Source of the DNA: DAHUYF01 sp035623985
Lineage (GTDB): Bacteria; Pseudomonadota; Alphaproteobacteria; ATCC43930; CGMCC-115725
Length of the DNA stretch: 64,000 nt
Assembly (NCBI GenBank): GCA_035623985.1
Contig: DASPSJ010000059.1
Coordinates: forward strand, 1 to 64,000
Direction: 5' to 3'
Shown here: piece by piece, positions 15,251-23,382 of the stretch
Layout of the letters: every line of letters starts with the position of its first letter
Numbering within the stretch: the stretch's first letter is position 1
Translations under genes and position numbers: made by a program
Notes under the pieces: model-generated
What the model was told of the DNA's origin: nothing
Database searches by the model: none
The model's input: only the letters and a program-made list of their open reading frames with translations

Positions 15251-16401
15251 GGGGTTGGAGCCTGTCCTTGTTCAACGCTGAGCCCGTCCCCCCGCCGGCC
15301 TCGCCCGATCAGCGCGCGCTGCGCCAGGTCGACCGCGCCATCACCGATCTCCGCCGCGGCGGGCTGGTGCTGCTGCGCGACGGCGCGGCGATGCTCGCCG
15401 TCCAGGCGGCGGAAGCGGTGACGCCGGAAAGCCTCGATCGGCTCAAGACGCTTTCGGGCGAGGCGCTGTCGCTGGTGCTGACGCGGCGGCGCGCGGCGGC
15501 GCTGGGACTGGCGGAGCCGCCGAGCGGGAAGGGGGGCGCGGTGCTGCTGCTGTTGCCGGCGGACCAGGACGCCGAAGCGCTGCGCGACCTTGCCGACCCC
15601 GGCGCCGAGGCCGCCGGGAGCGCGCCGCCGGGAGCGGTGATCGCCGCCGCCGGCGCCGCCGCCGCCGCAGTCGAGCTGGTGAAGCTCGCGCGCCTGCTGC
15701 CGGCGGTGGTGGTGGCGACGGTGAGCCCGCGCGCCGCGCCGCCGCTTGCCGAGCGCGAAGGCTTGATGCTGCTGGAGGCGGCGGACGTGCTCGCCTATCA
15801 GGCGGTGGCGGCGCATTCGCTCAGGCCGGTGAGCGAGGCGCGCGTGCCGCTCAGCGGCGCCGAGAACACGCGCATCATCGCCTTCCGCCCGAGCGACGGC
15901 GGCATCGAGCATCTCGCCATCCTGATCGGCGATCCCGATCCCAAGGCGCCGGTGCTGGTGCGGCTCCATTCGGAATGCTTCACCGGCGATCTCCTCGCCA
16001 GCCTGCGCTGCGATTGCGGCGACCAGTTGCGCGGCGCGATCGCCGAGATCGCGCGCGTCGGCAGCGGCGCGCTGCTCTATCTGGCGCAGGAAGGCCGCGG
16101 CATCGGCCTCGTCAACAAGCTGCGCGCCTATGAGCTGCAGGACGCCGGCCTCGACACCTTCGACGCCAACGAGCAATTGGGCTTCGACGCCGACGAGCGC
16201 GTCTATCTCCCGGCCGCCGAGATGCTGCGCCAGCTCGGCTTCAACCGCGTGCGGCTGCTGACCAACAACCCGGAGAAAGTCGCGGCGCTCATCCGCTGCG
16301 GCATCGAGGTGGTCGAGCGGGTGCCGCACATCTTCCCCGCCAACGACCACAACGAGCGCTATCTGCGCAGCAAGGCGGCGCGCAGCGGCCATCTGCTTTG
16401 A
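15247..16401 (+). CDS. ribA: GTP cyclohydrolase II with degenerate RibB-like N-terminal domain
   Basis: A 384-residue protein. The C-terminal half (about 190-384) is a full GTP cyclohydrolase II: zinc cysteines C244, C255 and C257 (HSECFTGDLLASLRCDCG), LAQEGRGIGLVNKLRAYELQ, and RLLTNNPEKV with ERVP. It converts GTP to diaminopyrimidine phosphate, formate and pyrophosphate. The N-terminal half resembles dihydroxybutanone-phosphate synthase in layout but lacks its acidic metal-binding DxEDRE motif, so it is probably inactive. The ATG overlaps the preceding stop (ATGA). It may serve riboflavin synthesis or a dedicated pathway with the 5.7-9.9 kb operon. Confidence 0.92.
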   Translation: MRGWSLSLFNAEPVPPPASPDQRALRQVDRAITDLRRGGLVLLRDGAAMLAVQAAEAVTPESLDRLKTLSGEALSLVLTRRRAAALGLAEPPSGKGGAVLLLLPADQDAEALRDLADPGAEAAGSAPPGAVIAAAGAAAAAVELVKLARLLPAVVVATVSPRAAPPLAEREGLMLLEAADVLAYQAVAAHSLRPVSEARVPLSGAENTRIIAFRPSDGGIEHLAILIGDPDPKAPVLVRLHSECFTGDLLASLRCDCGDQLRGAIAEIARVGSGALLYLAQEGRGIGLVNKLRAYELQDAGLDTFDANEQLGFDADERVYLPAAEMLRQLGFNRVRLLTNNPEKVAALIRCGIEVVERVPHIFPANDHNERYLRSKAARSGHLL

Positions 16402-16410
16402 CCGACGGCC

Positions 16411-16977
16411 TCACATGAGGCCGTGGCCGGCAAAGGTCAGCGCCGCTTCGGCGGCGAAAATCGCCGCGGCGAAATAGCGCGCCGCGCCGGCGCCGACGCG
16501 GCGCCCGGCATAATGCCCGAACAGCACCGTCGGCACATTGGCCAGCATCATGCCCGAGGTCGTGCCGAGGATCACCGCCAGCAGCAGCTCGAAGCGCGCG
16601 GCGAGCGCCGCGGTGGCGATCTCCGTCTTGTCGCCGATCTCGCACAGGAAGAAGCCGATCAGCGTCGCAAGGAAGGCGCCGTGCCGCGGCGGCGCGGCGG
16701 CCTCTTCGGAGAGCCGGTCCGGGACGAGGGTCCAGACCGCCATGGCGATGAAGGAAAGCCCGAGCCCCCAGCGCAACAGCCCCGGCGACAAGAGGTCGCC
16801 GATCCAGGCGCCGGCGAGCGCCGCCAGCGCATGGTTGGCCAATGTCGCGAGAAAGATGCCGGCGATGATCGGGACGGGCCTGCGGAACTGCGCCGCCAGC
16901 ATCAGGCCGAGAAGCTGCGTGCGGTCGCCGATCTCGGCGACGGCGACGATGGCGAAGGAGGTGAGGAAGGCTTCCAC
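16411..16977 (-). CDS. TMEM165/GDT1 family (UPF0016) manganese exporter
   Basis: A 188-residue six-helix membrane protein with the two family signatures E-x-G-D-(K/R)-(S/T): VAEIGDRTQL near residue 14 and LCEIGDKTEI near residue 112, one per three-helix half. GDT1 proteins export Mn2+ (or Ca2+) across the membrane. The start is a GTG at 16975-16977, chosen because the family begins immediately before the first EIGD helix; no ATG exists near it. A yybP-ykoY manganese riboswitch and a strong hairpin precede it, so expression should rise with Mn2+. It converges on ribA with nine bases between stops. Confidence 0.9.
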   Translation of the reverse strand: MEAFLTSFAIVAVAEIGDRTQLLGLMLAAQFRRPVPIIAGIFLATLANHALAALAGAWIGDLLSPGLLRWGLGLSFIAMAVWTLVPDRLSEEAAAPPRHGAFLATLIGFFLCEIGDKTEIATAALAARFELLLAVILGTTSGMMLANVPTVLFGHYAGRRVGAGAARYFAAAIFAAEAALTFAGHGLM

Positions 16978-16988
16978 CGGGCGATGGC

Positions 16989-17037
16989 GGGCCGGGCGGA
17001 GGAGGGACCGGTGGCGTCGGCATCCTCCGCCCGGCCC
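16989..17037 (-). promoter_or_regulatory. 15-bp hairpin between riboswitch and exporter start (expression platform)
   Basis: GGGCCGGGCGGAGGA (16989-17003) and its exact reverse complement (17023-17037) form a perfect 15-pair stem with a 19-base loop in the exporter leader RNA. It lies downstream of the manganese riboswitch and ends 11 bases before the GTG start. The only Shine-Dalgarno-like GGAGGA in the leader is buried in the 5' arm. It probably is the switching hairpin controlling translation. Confidence 0.65.
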
Positions 17038-17051
17038 GGGCGATCGACGCC

Positions 17052-17190
17052 GATGCCAAAGGTCTCGCCACGCGCGCGCCTCAACCGTGCGCCGCCCGCG
17101 CCATGGCCGCCCGAAGGCGGCCAAGCCTGTTGACGCGGGCCCCTCGCCGACGGGTGCCGGGAGGGCGGCTACTCCCCAATGACCGCCCAA
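17052..17190 (-). promoter_or_regulatory. yybP-ykoY manganese riboswitch
   Basis: Read on the minus strand, the leader contains GGGGAGTAGCC (17168-17178), the hallmark of the yybP-ykoY aptamer, then GCGTCAACAGGCTTGG (17121-17136), and closes with GGCGAGACCTTTGGC (17055-17069). These are the conserved blocks that make the two stacked legs binding Mn2+. The gene downstream is a GDT1-type manganese exporter, one of the classic partners of this RNA. Boundaries are approximate. Confidence 0.85.
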
Positions 17191-17356
17191 CCCTATCGCA
17201 GGCCCCGGGCGGCGGCAAGCTGGCGGCGGGCATTGTTGCCGCCTCGGCCCGGCGCTCCCGGCACTTCTTGCCGAAAGCCGCCGGTGCGGCGTCTCAAGCC
17301 ATTGATATCGCGCTTTTTTCCAACTGGCATCGGGCTTGCTTAAGAAGGCTTCGACC

Positions 17357-18190
17357 ATGTACGCCGCGCCCATCACAGCGAGCCTCTATGACGGCACCAC
17401 CCCGGCAACCGGGGGGTCCGGCGCTTCCCATATCTGGAAGAACGGCGACTTCAGCTTCCACGACGTGCTCGACACCCTGAACCCGCTGCAGCACCTCCCC
17501 GTCATCGGCACGCTCTATCGCTGGATCACCGGCGACCAGCCCGGCGATATCGCGCGCGTCTTCGGCGACGGGATTTACGGCGGGCCGCTCGGCTTTGCCA
17601 CCGGCATGCTCAACGTTGCGGTGAAAGAGGATACCGGCAAGGATCCCGGCGAGATGGTGCTGTCCCTGCTCAGCGGCGACGACGCCCGGGTGAAGCTCGG
17701 CAGCCCATCGCCCGCCGCCGCGGCGACCACCCCAGCCGCGGCCGCAGCGGCGGCGCCGGCGGCCCCGGCCGCCATGCCGGCAAGTGCCGCGATGGCGACG
17801 CCGGTCGCCGCGCCCGTGCCGATGATGTCGCTGTTCAAGACGCCGCCTTCGGCAGCGCCGGCGGCGCCTGGTCCGATGAGCCCGGCCGAGCAAGCCTTTA
17901 TCGGACAAAACGGCGCTCTTCAGCGCAGCGCCTATGGCGACCGCGCGCCGCCGCCGGTGCACAACCCCGTCCCGCTCCAGCTCACCGGCCCGCAATTGCC
18001 TCAGCGCTTCCAGCGCCCGGCGGCCCCGCCCGCCGCCCCCGGCGACGGCGCCAGCGCCGCGCCGACAATCGATCTCTCGGCCCTGCCGCAAAACCCGCCG
18101 GTCGACATTTCCCAGCGCATGATGGAAGCGCTCGACAAATACGCCCATATCCAGCAGCAGCGGGGGCAGCAGGTGGATGTGGCGCCGTAA
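17357..18190 (+). CDS. uncharacterised alphaproteobacterial protein with NPLQHLPVIGTLYR motif
   Basis: A 277-residue protein. The N-terminal 100 residues are ordered, with FHDVLDTLNPLQHLPVIG, TLYRWITGDQPGDIARV and GGPLGFATGMLN; this block resembles a group of hypothetical proteins in alphaproteobacteria. The middle (about 115-160) is alanine/proline-rich and likely disordered, and the C-terminus has ISQRMMEALDKYAHIQQQRG, a helix. No signal peptide is seen. The ATG at 17357 follows a leader with no strong ribosome site. Function unknown; its stop codon overlaps a heptad-hairpin repeat. Confidence 0.7.
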   Translation: MYAAPITASLYDGTTPATGGSGASHIWKNGDFSFHDVLDTLNPLQHLPVIGTLYRWITGDQPGDIARVFGDGIYGGPLGFATGMLNVAVKEDTGKDPGEMVLSLLSGDDARVKLGSPSPAAAATTPAAAAAAAPAAPAAMPASAAMATPVAAPVPMMSLFKTPPSAAPAAPGPMSPAEQAFIGQNGALQRSAYGDRAPPPVHNPVPLQLTGPQLPQRFQRPAAPPAAPGDGASAAPTIDLSALPQNPPVDISQRMMEALDKYAHIQQQRGQQVDVAP

Positions 18191-18263
18191 GTTGTCAGTC
18201 GTCAGTTGTCAGTTGTCAGTTCGGCAACCGATAACTGATAACTGACGACTGACGACTGACAAC
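18189..18263. repeat. heptad-hairpin repeat, copy 2
   Basis: The left arm (18190-18221) has four GTCAG heptads and the right arm (about 18226-18262) has inverted CTGA(C/T) heptads, with a few mismatches. It occupies nearly the whole gap between the preceding stop and the ATG of the L,D-transpeptidase gene, leaving little room for a normal ribosome site there. Confidence 0.8.
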
Positions 18264-18265
18264 CG

Positions 18266-18775
18266 ATGACCGACCTTCTCGTCTTCGCCAACGGCGTTGC
18301 GCTCTGGGAGGGGCGGCGGCTGCGTTGCGCGCTGGGCCGCGGCGGGGTCGGCGCCGGCAAGCGCGAAGGCGACGGGCTGACGCCGGAGGGCGCCTGGCCG
18401 ATGCGCCGGCTGCTCTATCGCCCCGACCGGCTCGCCCGGCCGGAGACGGGGCTGGCCGTGGCGCCGCTCGCGCCCGAGGACGGCTGGTGCGACGAGCCCG
18501 CCGATCCCCGCTACAACCGGCCGGTGACGCTTCCCCATGGCGCGCACGCCGAGGCGCTGTGGCGCGAGGACGGGGTCTACGATCTCATCGTGCCGCTCGG
18601 CTACAATGACGACCCCGTCATCGCCGGCCATGGCAGCGCCATCTTTCTGCATGTGGCGCGGGACGGCTACGCCGCCACCGAGGGCTGCGTCGCGCTGGCG
18701 CTGCCGGATCTGCTGGCGGTGCTGCGCACCGCCGACGGCGGCTCGCGCGTCGTGATCTCGCGGCAGGCGGGCTAA
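18266..18775 (+). CDS. L,D-transpeptidase catalytic-domain protein
   Basis: A 169-residue YkuD-type protein. The catalytic block H-x-n-(S/T)-x-G-C-V is visible as FLHVARDGYAATEGCVAL near residues 128-146, with the nucleophilic cysteine in EGCV. An upstream GKREGDGLTPEGAWPMRR segment matches the T-P-x-G loop of the family. Such enzymes make 3-3 cross-links in peptidoglycan or attach proteins to it. No signal peptide is seen in this copy, as in other short members annotated from related bacteria. It overlaps the convergent YggS-type gene by four bases. Confidence 0.85.
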   Translation: MTDLLVFANGVALWEGRRLRCALGRGGVGAGKREGDGLTPEGAWPMRRLLYRPDRLARPETGLAVAPLAPEDGWCDEPADPRYNRPVTLPHGAHAEALWREDGVYDLIVPLGYNDDPVIAGHGSAIFLHVARDGYAATEGCVALALPDLLAVLRTADGGSRVVISRQAG

Positions 18776-19455
18776 GCGCCGGCCTCCGGCCCGGCGGCAC
18801 GGGCGCCGAAGATCGCCGTGCCGATGCGGATATGGGTGGCGCCGAAGCGGATGGCGGTCTCGAAATCGCCGCTCATCCCCATGCTGAGCCCGGCAATGCC
18901 GTTTCGCCGCGCGATCTCGCGCAGCAGCGCGAAATGCAGCGCCGGCGCCTCGTCGACCGGCGGGATGCACATCAGCCCGGCAATGGCCAGGCCAAGGCCG
19001 CGGCACTGGGCGATGAAACCGTCGGCCGCCTCGGGCAGCACGCCGGCCTTCTGCGCCTCTTCGCCGGTATTGACCTGGATGAACAGCGCCGGCAGCCGCT
19101 GCTGGCGCGCCCCTTCGCGCAGCAGCGCCTCGGCGAGCTTCGGCCGGTCGAGGGTCTCGATGACGTCGAAAAGGGCGACCGCCTCCTTCACCTTGTTGGT
19201 CTGCAAGGGGCCGATGAGATGCAGCTCGAGCCCGGGATGGCGCGCCTTGAGGGCGGGGTATTTCGCCTGCGCCTCCTGCACCCGGTTCTCGCCGAAGCGG
19301 TGCTGGCCGGCGGCGATCGCCGCCGCCACCGCGGCCGCATCATGGGTCTTGCTCACCGCCACCAACGCCACCTCCTCGCTCCGGCGCCCCGCCGCCTGGG
19401 CGGCGGCGGCGATGCGGGCATGGAGAAGGACGAGGTTGGCGGCGATGTCGGGCAT
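18772..19455 (-). CDS. YggS-family pyridoxal-phosphate homeostasis protein
   Basis: A 227-residue PLP-binding TIM-barrel protein (PLPBP/YggS). The PLP lysine is in VALVAVSKTH (about residue 36), followed by FGENRVQEAQAKY, LHLIGPLQTNKV, FIQVNTGEE and the phosphate-binding LSMGMSGDFETAI plus RIGTAIFGAR. The protein buffers PLP and affects amino-acid and B6 balance; it has no known enzymatic reaction. Length is typical. The upstream region contains a heptad-hairpin repeat within six bases of the start codon. Confidence 0.94.
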   Translation of the reverse strand: MPDIAANLVLLHARIAAAAQAAGRRSEEVALVAVSKTHDAAAVAAAIAAGQHRFGENRVQEAQAKYPALKARHPGLELHLIGPLQTNKVKEAVALFDVIETLDRPKLAEALLREGARQQRLPALFIQVNTGEEAQKAGVLPEAADGFIAQCRGLGLAIAGLMCIPPVDEAPALHFALLREIARRNGIAGLSMGMSGDFETAIRFGATHIRIGTAIFGARAAGPEAGA

Positions 19456-19460
19456 GGGGG

Positions 19461-19546
19461 CGGTCGTCAGTTGTCGGTCGTCGGTCGTCAGCTACCAGCA
19501 GAGGCCCCCGACTGACAACTGACAACTGTCAACCGACGACTGTCCT
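19461..19546. repeat. heptad-hairpin repeat, copy 3
   Basis: Left arm GTCGTCAGTTGTCGGTCGTC (from 19463) and a right arm of CTGACAA/CCGACGA heptads (from 19511) form an imperfect hairpin. This is the only copy lying between divergent genes, directly upstream of the YggS-family start, so it cannot be just a terminator. Confidence 0.75.
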
Positions 19547-19648
19547 GAGCCCCCCGGCTCGGGAATTGGATTCTCCAGGCCGAGGGTGTAGGATCGGCCC
19601 GTCCGCGGGGGAGGCTCTACCTCCGGCGGGGGCAGTGGAGGAGAGTAG

Positions 19649-20257
19649 ATGTCCAGCGGAAGGATTGCGCCGGCGCTGTTGCTGACGAGCCTGCTCGTCG
19701 GCTGTAGCTGGTTCGGCGGGCCGGCGCAGACCGAGACCGATACCGACGCGGTGCAACGCGCCGAGGACCCCTATCATACCGACCCCAAATACAATCCCTA
19801 TGTCGGCTACAACCCGAAGACGCAGGAGGGTTCGGAAAGCGGCTTCACGATGATCAAGGACATGTTCGGCTTGGGCGACAACAAGAAGACCAACGGCAAT
19901 GGCGGCGGCGACACCGGCGGCCCGCCCGGGGTCGGCGTCAATTCCTATCTCTGGCGCGCCACGCTCGACACCGTCTCCTTCATGCCGCTGGCCTCGGCCG
20001 ATCCCTTCGGCGGGGTCATCATCACCGACTGGTTCGCGCCGGCGGAGACGCCCAACGAGCGCTTCAAGGTCAATATCTTCATCCTCGGACGCGAGCTGCG
20101 CGCCGACGGCGTGCGCTGCACCGTCTTCCGCCAGAAGCGCGACGCCGGCGGGCAATGGGCGGACGCGCCGGTCGACCAGAAGACCGGCGTCGACATCGAG
20201 GACGCCATCCTGACCCGCGCGCGGCAGATGCGGCTGAGCACGGCGTCGACCAAGTAG
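19649..20257 (+). CDS. DUF3576 lipoprotein
   Basis: A 202-residue outer- or inner-membrane lipoprotein: N-terminal signal with lipobox LLVGC (cysteine about residue 19), a short polar linker rich in glycine and asparagine, and the DUF3576 domain with GVNSYLWRATLDTVSFMPL, DPFGGVIITDW and the repeated R-x-R-x-L-R element near the end. Function is unknown, but it is regularly placed just before leuS-lptE-holA in alphaproteobacteria, suggesting an envelope role. A GGAGGAGAG site precedes the ATG. Confidence 0.9.
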   Translation: MSSGRIAPALLLTSLLVGCSWFGGPAQTETDTDAVQRAEDPYHTDPKYNPYVGYNPKTQEGSESGFTMIKDMFGLGDNKKTNGNGGGDTGGPPGVGVNSYLWRATLDTVSFMPLASADPFGGVIITDWFAPAETPNERFKVNIFILGRELRADGVRCTVFRQKRDAGGQWADAPVDQKTGVDIEDAILTRARQMRLSTASTK

Positions 20258-20308
20258 CCGCCGGCGCAGCGGTTCCGATTTCACCGCGAAGAGGGCGGAT
20301 GCGGCGCC

Positions 20309-22867
20309 ATGGCGCGCTATAACTTCACCGAGGCCGAGGCGCGCTGGCAGCGGATCTGGCGCGAGCGCGGGACCTTCGCGGTCGAGACCGATCCCGCGCG
20401 GCCGAAATACTACGTGCTGGAGATGTTTCCCTACCCCTCCGGCAAGCTGCATGTCGGCCACGTCCGCAACTACACCATGGGCGACATGGTGGCGCGCTTC
20501 AAGCGCGCGCAGGGCTTCAACGTGCTGCATCCCATGGGCTGGGACGCCTTCGGCCTGCCGGCGGAGAACGCGGCGATGGCGAGCAAGGTGCATCCCGCCG
20601 AATGGACCTACGCCAACATCGCCGTCATGCGCGAGCAGTTGAAGCGCATGGGGCTCTCCTACGACTGGTCGCGCGAGGTCGCCACCTGCCATCCCGAATA
20701 CTATCGGCACGAGCAGAAGATGTTCCTCGACTTCCTCGCCGCCGACCTCGCCTATCGCCGCGAATCCTGGGTCAATTGGGATCCGGCCGAGCACACCGTG
20801 CTCGCCAACGAGCAGGTGATCGACGGCCGCGGCTGGCGCTCGGGAGCGCTGGTGGAGAAGCGGCTGCTGGCGCAATGGTTCCTGCGCATCACGCGCTATG
20901 CCGACGATCTCCTGGACGCGCTGAAGACGCTCGACCGCTGGCCCGAGCGCGTGCTGGTGATGCAGGAGAACTGGATCGGCCGCTCGCAGGGCGCGCGCAT
21001 CGTCTTCTCCCTTGCCGGCCGCGCCGACCGGCTCGAGATCTTCACGACGCGCCCCGACACGCTGTTCGGCTGCACCTTCTGCGCGCTCTCGCCCAACCAC
21101 CCGCTGGCGGCGGAACTCGCCCGGACCGATCCCGCGCTTGCCGAGTTCATCGCCGAGTGCAACCGCATGGGGACGTCGGAGGCGGTGCTGGAGACGGCGG
21201 AGAAGAAGGGCTTCGACACCGGCGTCAAGGTGCTGCACCCGCTGGTCAAGGGCCGCGAGGTGCCGCTCTACGTCGCCAATTTCGTGCTGATGGAATACGG
21301 CACCGGCGCCATCTTCTGCTGCCCGGGGCACGACCAGCGCGACCTCGATTTCGCGCGGAAATACCGCCTTCCCGTCATTCCGGTGGTGCTGCCGCCGGGC
21401 GTCGACGCCGCCGGCTTCGCCATCGGCACCGAGGCCTATACCGGCGACGGCACGATGATCAATTCCGACTTCCTCAACGGCCTCGGCGTCGAGGAGGCCA
21501 AGCGCGCCATAACCGACCGGCTCGCCGCGCTGGGCGCGGGGCAAGGCACCATCGAATATCGCTTGCGCGATTGGGGCGTGTCGCGCCAACGCTATTGGGG
21601 CTGCCCGATCCCGGTGATCCATTGCGCGCGCTGCGGCATCGTGCCGGTGCCCGAGCGCGACCTGCCGGTGCTGCTGCCCGACGACGTGACCTTCGACCAG
21701 CCCGGCAATCCGCTCGACCGACACCCGACCTGGAAGCGCACCACCTGTCCCGCCTGCGGCGGCGCGGCCGAGCGCGAGACCGACACGTTCGACACCTTCG
21801 TCGAGAGCGCATGGTATTTCTACCGCTTCTGCTCGCCGCGCGCCGACCGGGCCTTCGAGCGCGACGACGTCGAATACTGGATGCCGGTCGACCAGTATAT
21901 CGGCGGCATCGAGCATGCCGTGCTGCATCTGCTCTATTCGCGCTTCTTCAGCCGCGCGCTGCGCGATTGCGGCTATCTCGACCACAGCGAGCCTTTCGCC
22001 GGCCTCTTCACCCAAGGCATGGTCTGCCACGAGACCTATCAATCCGCCGACGGCGAGTGGCTCTTCCCCGAGGAGGTCCGGCGCGACGACGCAGGCGCTC
22101 TCGTCGACGCGCGCGGCCGCAAGGTCACCGCCGGGCGCAACGAGAAGATGAGCAAGTCGAAGAAGAACGTCGTCGGCCTCGAGGCGATCGTCGAGGGCTA
22201 CGGCGCCGACACCGCGCGGCTCTATCTCCTCTCCGACAGCCCGCCGGAGCGCGACCTCGAATGGACCGACGCCGGCATCGAGGGCGCGTGGCGCTATGTC
22301 AGCCGCCTGCACCGGCTGGTGACGCAGCCGCCGGTGCCGCTGGCGCCGCGCGGCGCGCCGATGCCGGCATCGCTCGCGCCCGCCGCCGAGAAGGCGCGCC
22401 GCGCCACGCACCGCACCGTCGCCGCCGTCACCGACCACATCGAGAAATTCCGCTTCAACAGCGCCGTGGCGCGCGTGCGCGAGCTCACCAACCTGCTGGA
22501 GGCGATGGAGGACGGGCCCGGCGCCGGCGCGGCGATGCGCGAAGGCGTCGAGACGGCGGTGCGGCTGATCGGGCCGATGATGCCGCATCTCGCCGAGGAG
22601 CTGTGGCAAGCGCTCGGCCATGACCGCCTGCTCGCCGACGAGAGCTGGCCGGTGGCCGATCCGGCGCTGGTCGTCGAGGAGACGGTGACCCTCGCGGTGC
22701 AGGTCAACGGCAAGCTGCGCGCCACCATCGAGCTGCCGCGCGACAGCGGCCGGACGGAAGCCGAGACGGCGGCGCTGGCGCAACCGACAGTGCGGCGCGC
22801 GATGGAGGGCAAGACGCCGCGCAAGATCATTCTCGTGCCCAACCGGATCGTCAATGTCGTGGTCTAG
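20309..22867 (+). CDS. leuS: leucine--tRNA ligase
   Basis: An 852-residue class Ia aminoacyl-tRNA synthetase that charges tRNA-Leu. The HIGH motif is HVGH at 48-51 (SGKLHVGHVRNY), the KMSKS motif is at 613-617 (EKMSKSKKN), and the editing domain (about 220-410) contains the TTRPDTLFG block and the DQRD signature. Length is normal. It overlaps lptE by 14 bases, so translation of the two is linked. Confidence 0.98.
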   Translation: MARYNFTEAEARWQRIWRERGTFAVETDPARPKYYVLEMFPYPSGKLHVGHVRNYTMGDMVARFKRAQGFNVLHPMGWDAFGLPAENAAMASKVHPAEWTYANIAVMREQLKRMGLSYDWSREVATCHPEYYRHEQKMFLDFLAADLAYRRESWVNWDPAEHTVLANEQVIDGRGWRSGALVEKRLLAQWFLRITRYADDLLDALKTLDRWPERVLVMQENWIGRSQGARIVFSLAGRADRLEIFTTRPDTLFGCTFCALSPNHPLAAELARTDPALAEFIAECNRMGTSEAVLETAEKKGFDTGVKVLHPLVKGREVPLYVANFVLMEYGTGAIFCCPGHDQRDLDFARKYRLPVIPVVLPPGVDAAGFAIGTEAYTGDGTMINSDFLNGLGVEEAKRAITDRLAALGAGQGTIEYRLRDWGVSRQRYWGCPIPVIHCARCGIVPVPERDLPVLLPDDVTFDQPGNPLDRHPTWKRTTCPACGGAAERETDTFDTFVESAWYFYRFCSPRADRAFERDDVEYWMPVDQYIGGIEHAVLHLLYSRFFSRALRDCGYLDHSEPFAGLFTQGMVCHETYQSADGEWLFPEEVRRDDAGALVDARGRKVTAGRNEKMSKSKKNVVGLEAIVEGYGADTARLYLLSDSPPERDLEWTDAGIEGAWRYVSRLHRLVTQPPVPLAPRGAPMPASLAPAAEKARRATHRTVAAVTDHIEKFRFNSAVARVRELTNLLEAMEDGPGAGAAMREGVETAVRLIGPMMPHLAEELWQALGHDRLLADESWPVADPALVVEETVTLAVQVNGKLRATIELPRDSGRTEAETAALAQPTVRRAMEGKTPRKIILVPNRIVNVVV

Positions 22868-23378
22868 GCGCGCGCTCCTCGGGCTGGCGCTGCTGGCGCT
22901 CGCGGGATGCGGCTTTCATCCGATGTACAGCGAGCGCGAGATGGCGCTCGATGCGCCCGAGCTCGCGGCGATCACCGTGGGGCCGATCCCCAACCGCGTC
23001 GGCCAGCAGCTCGAACTGTCGCTGCGCGAGGCGCTCAACCCGCAGGGCCTCGCCGCCTCGCCGCGCTATCGGCTCAACGTCGCGCTGACGATGAACCGCA
23101 TCGATCTCGGCATCCAGATCAACGCCACCTCGACCAGCGGCCGCATCGACGCCTATGCCACGATGACGCTGGTGCAGCTCGACACCAGCAAGACCATCTA
23201 TACCTCGCGCACGCAATCCACCGCCTATTTCAACATCCTCACCGACGCCTACGCCGCCCAGGTCGCCGAGGACGACGCGCGCTCGCGCACCGTGCGCGAC
23301 CTCACTGCCGAGATCCGCACGCGGCTCGCCCTCTTCCTGCGCGACCGGCCGCGCCAGCCGCAGCAGGGCGCGGGTTGA
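22854..23378 (+). CDS. lptE: LPS assembly lipoprotein LptE
   Basis: A 174-residue lipoprotein with a basic start, hydrophobic signal and lipobox LALAGC (cysteine about residue 21) directly followed by GFHPMYS, typical of alphaproteobacterial LptE. LptE plugs the LptD barrel and delivers lipopolysaccharide to the outer leaflet. The C-terminal half has the expected long helix (DDARSRTVRDLTAEIRTRL). It begins inside the end of leuS and is followed after five bases by holA, the usual gene trio. Confidence 0.92.
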   Translation: MSWSRRALLGLALLALAGCGFHPMYSEREMALDAPELAAITVGPIPNRVGQQLELSLREALNPQGLAASPRYRLNVALTMNRIDLGIQINATSTSGRIDAYATMTLVQLDTSKTIYTSRTQSTAYFNILTDAYAAQVAEDDARSRTVRDLTAEIRTRLALFLRDRPRQPQQGAG

Positions 23379-23382
23379 GCGC

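Noticed and set aside
19529..22783. Long open frame opposite leuS
   Set aside because: It is the antisense shadow of leuS, typical of high-GC codon bias, and its peptide has no recognisable domain.
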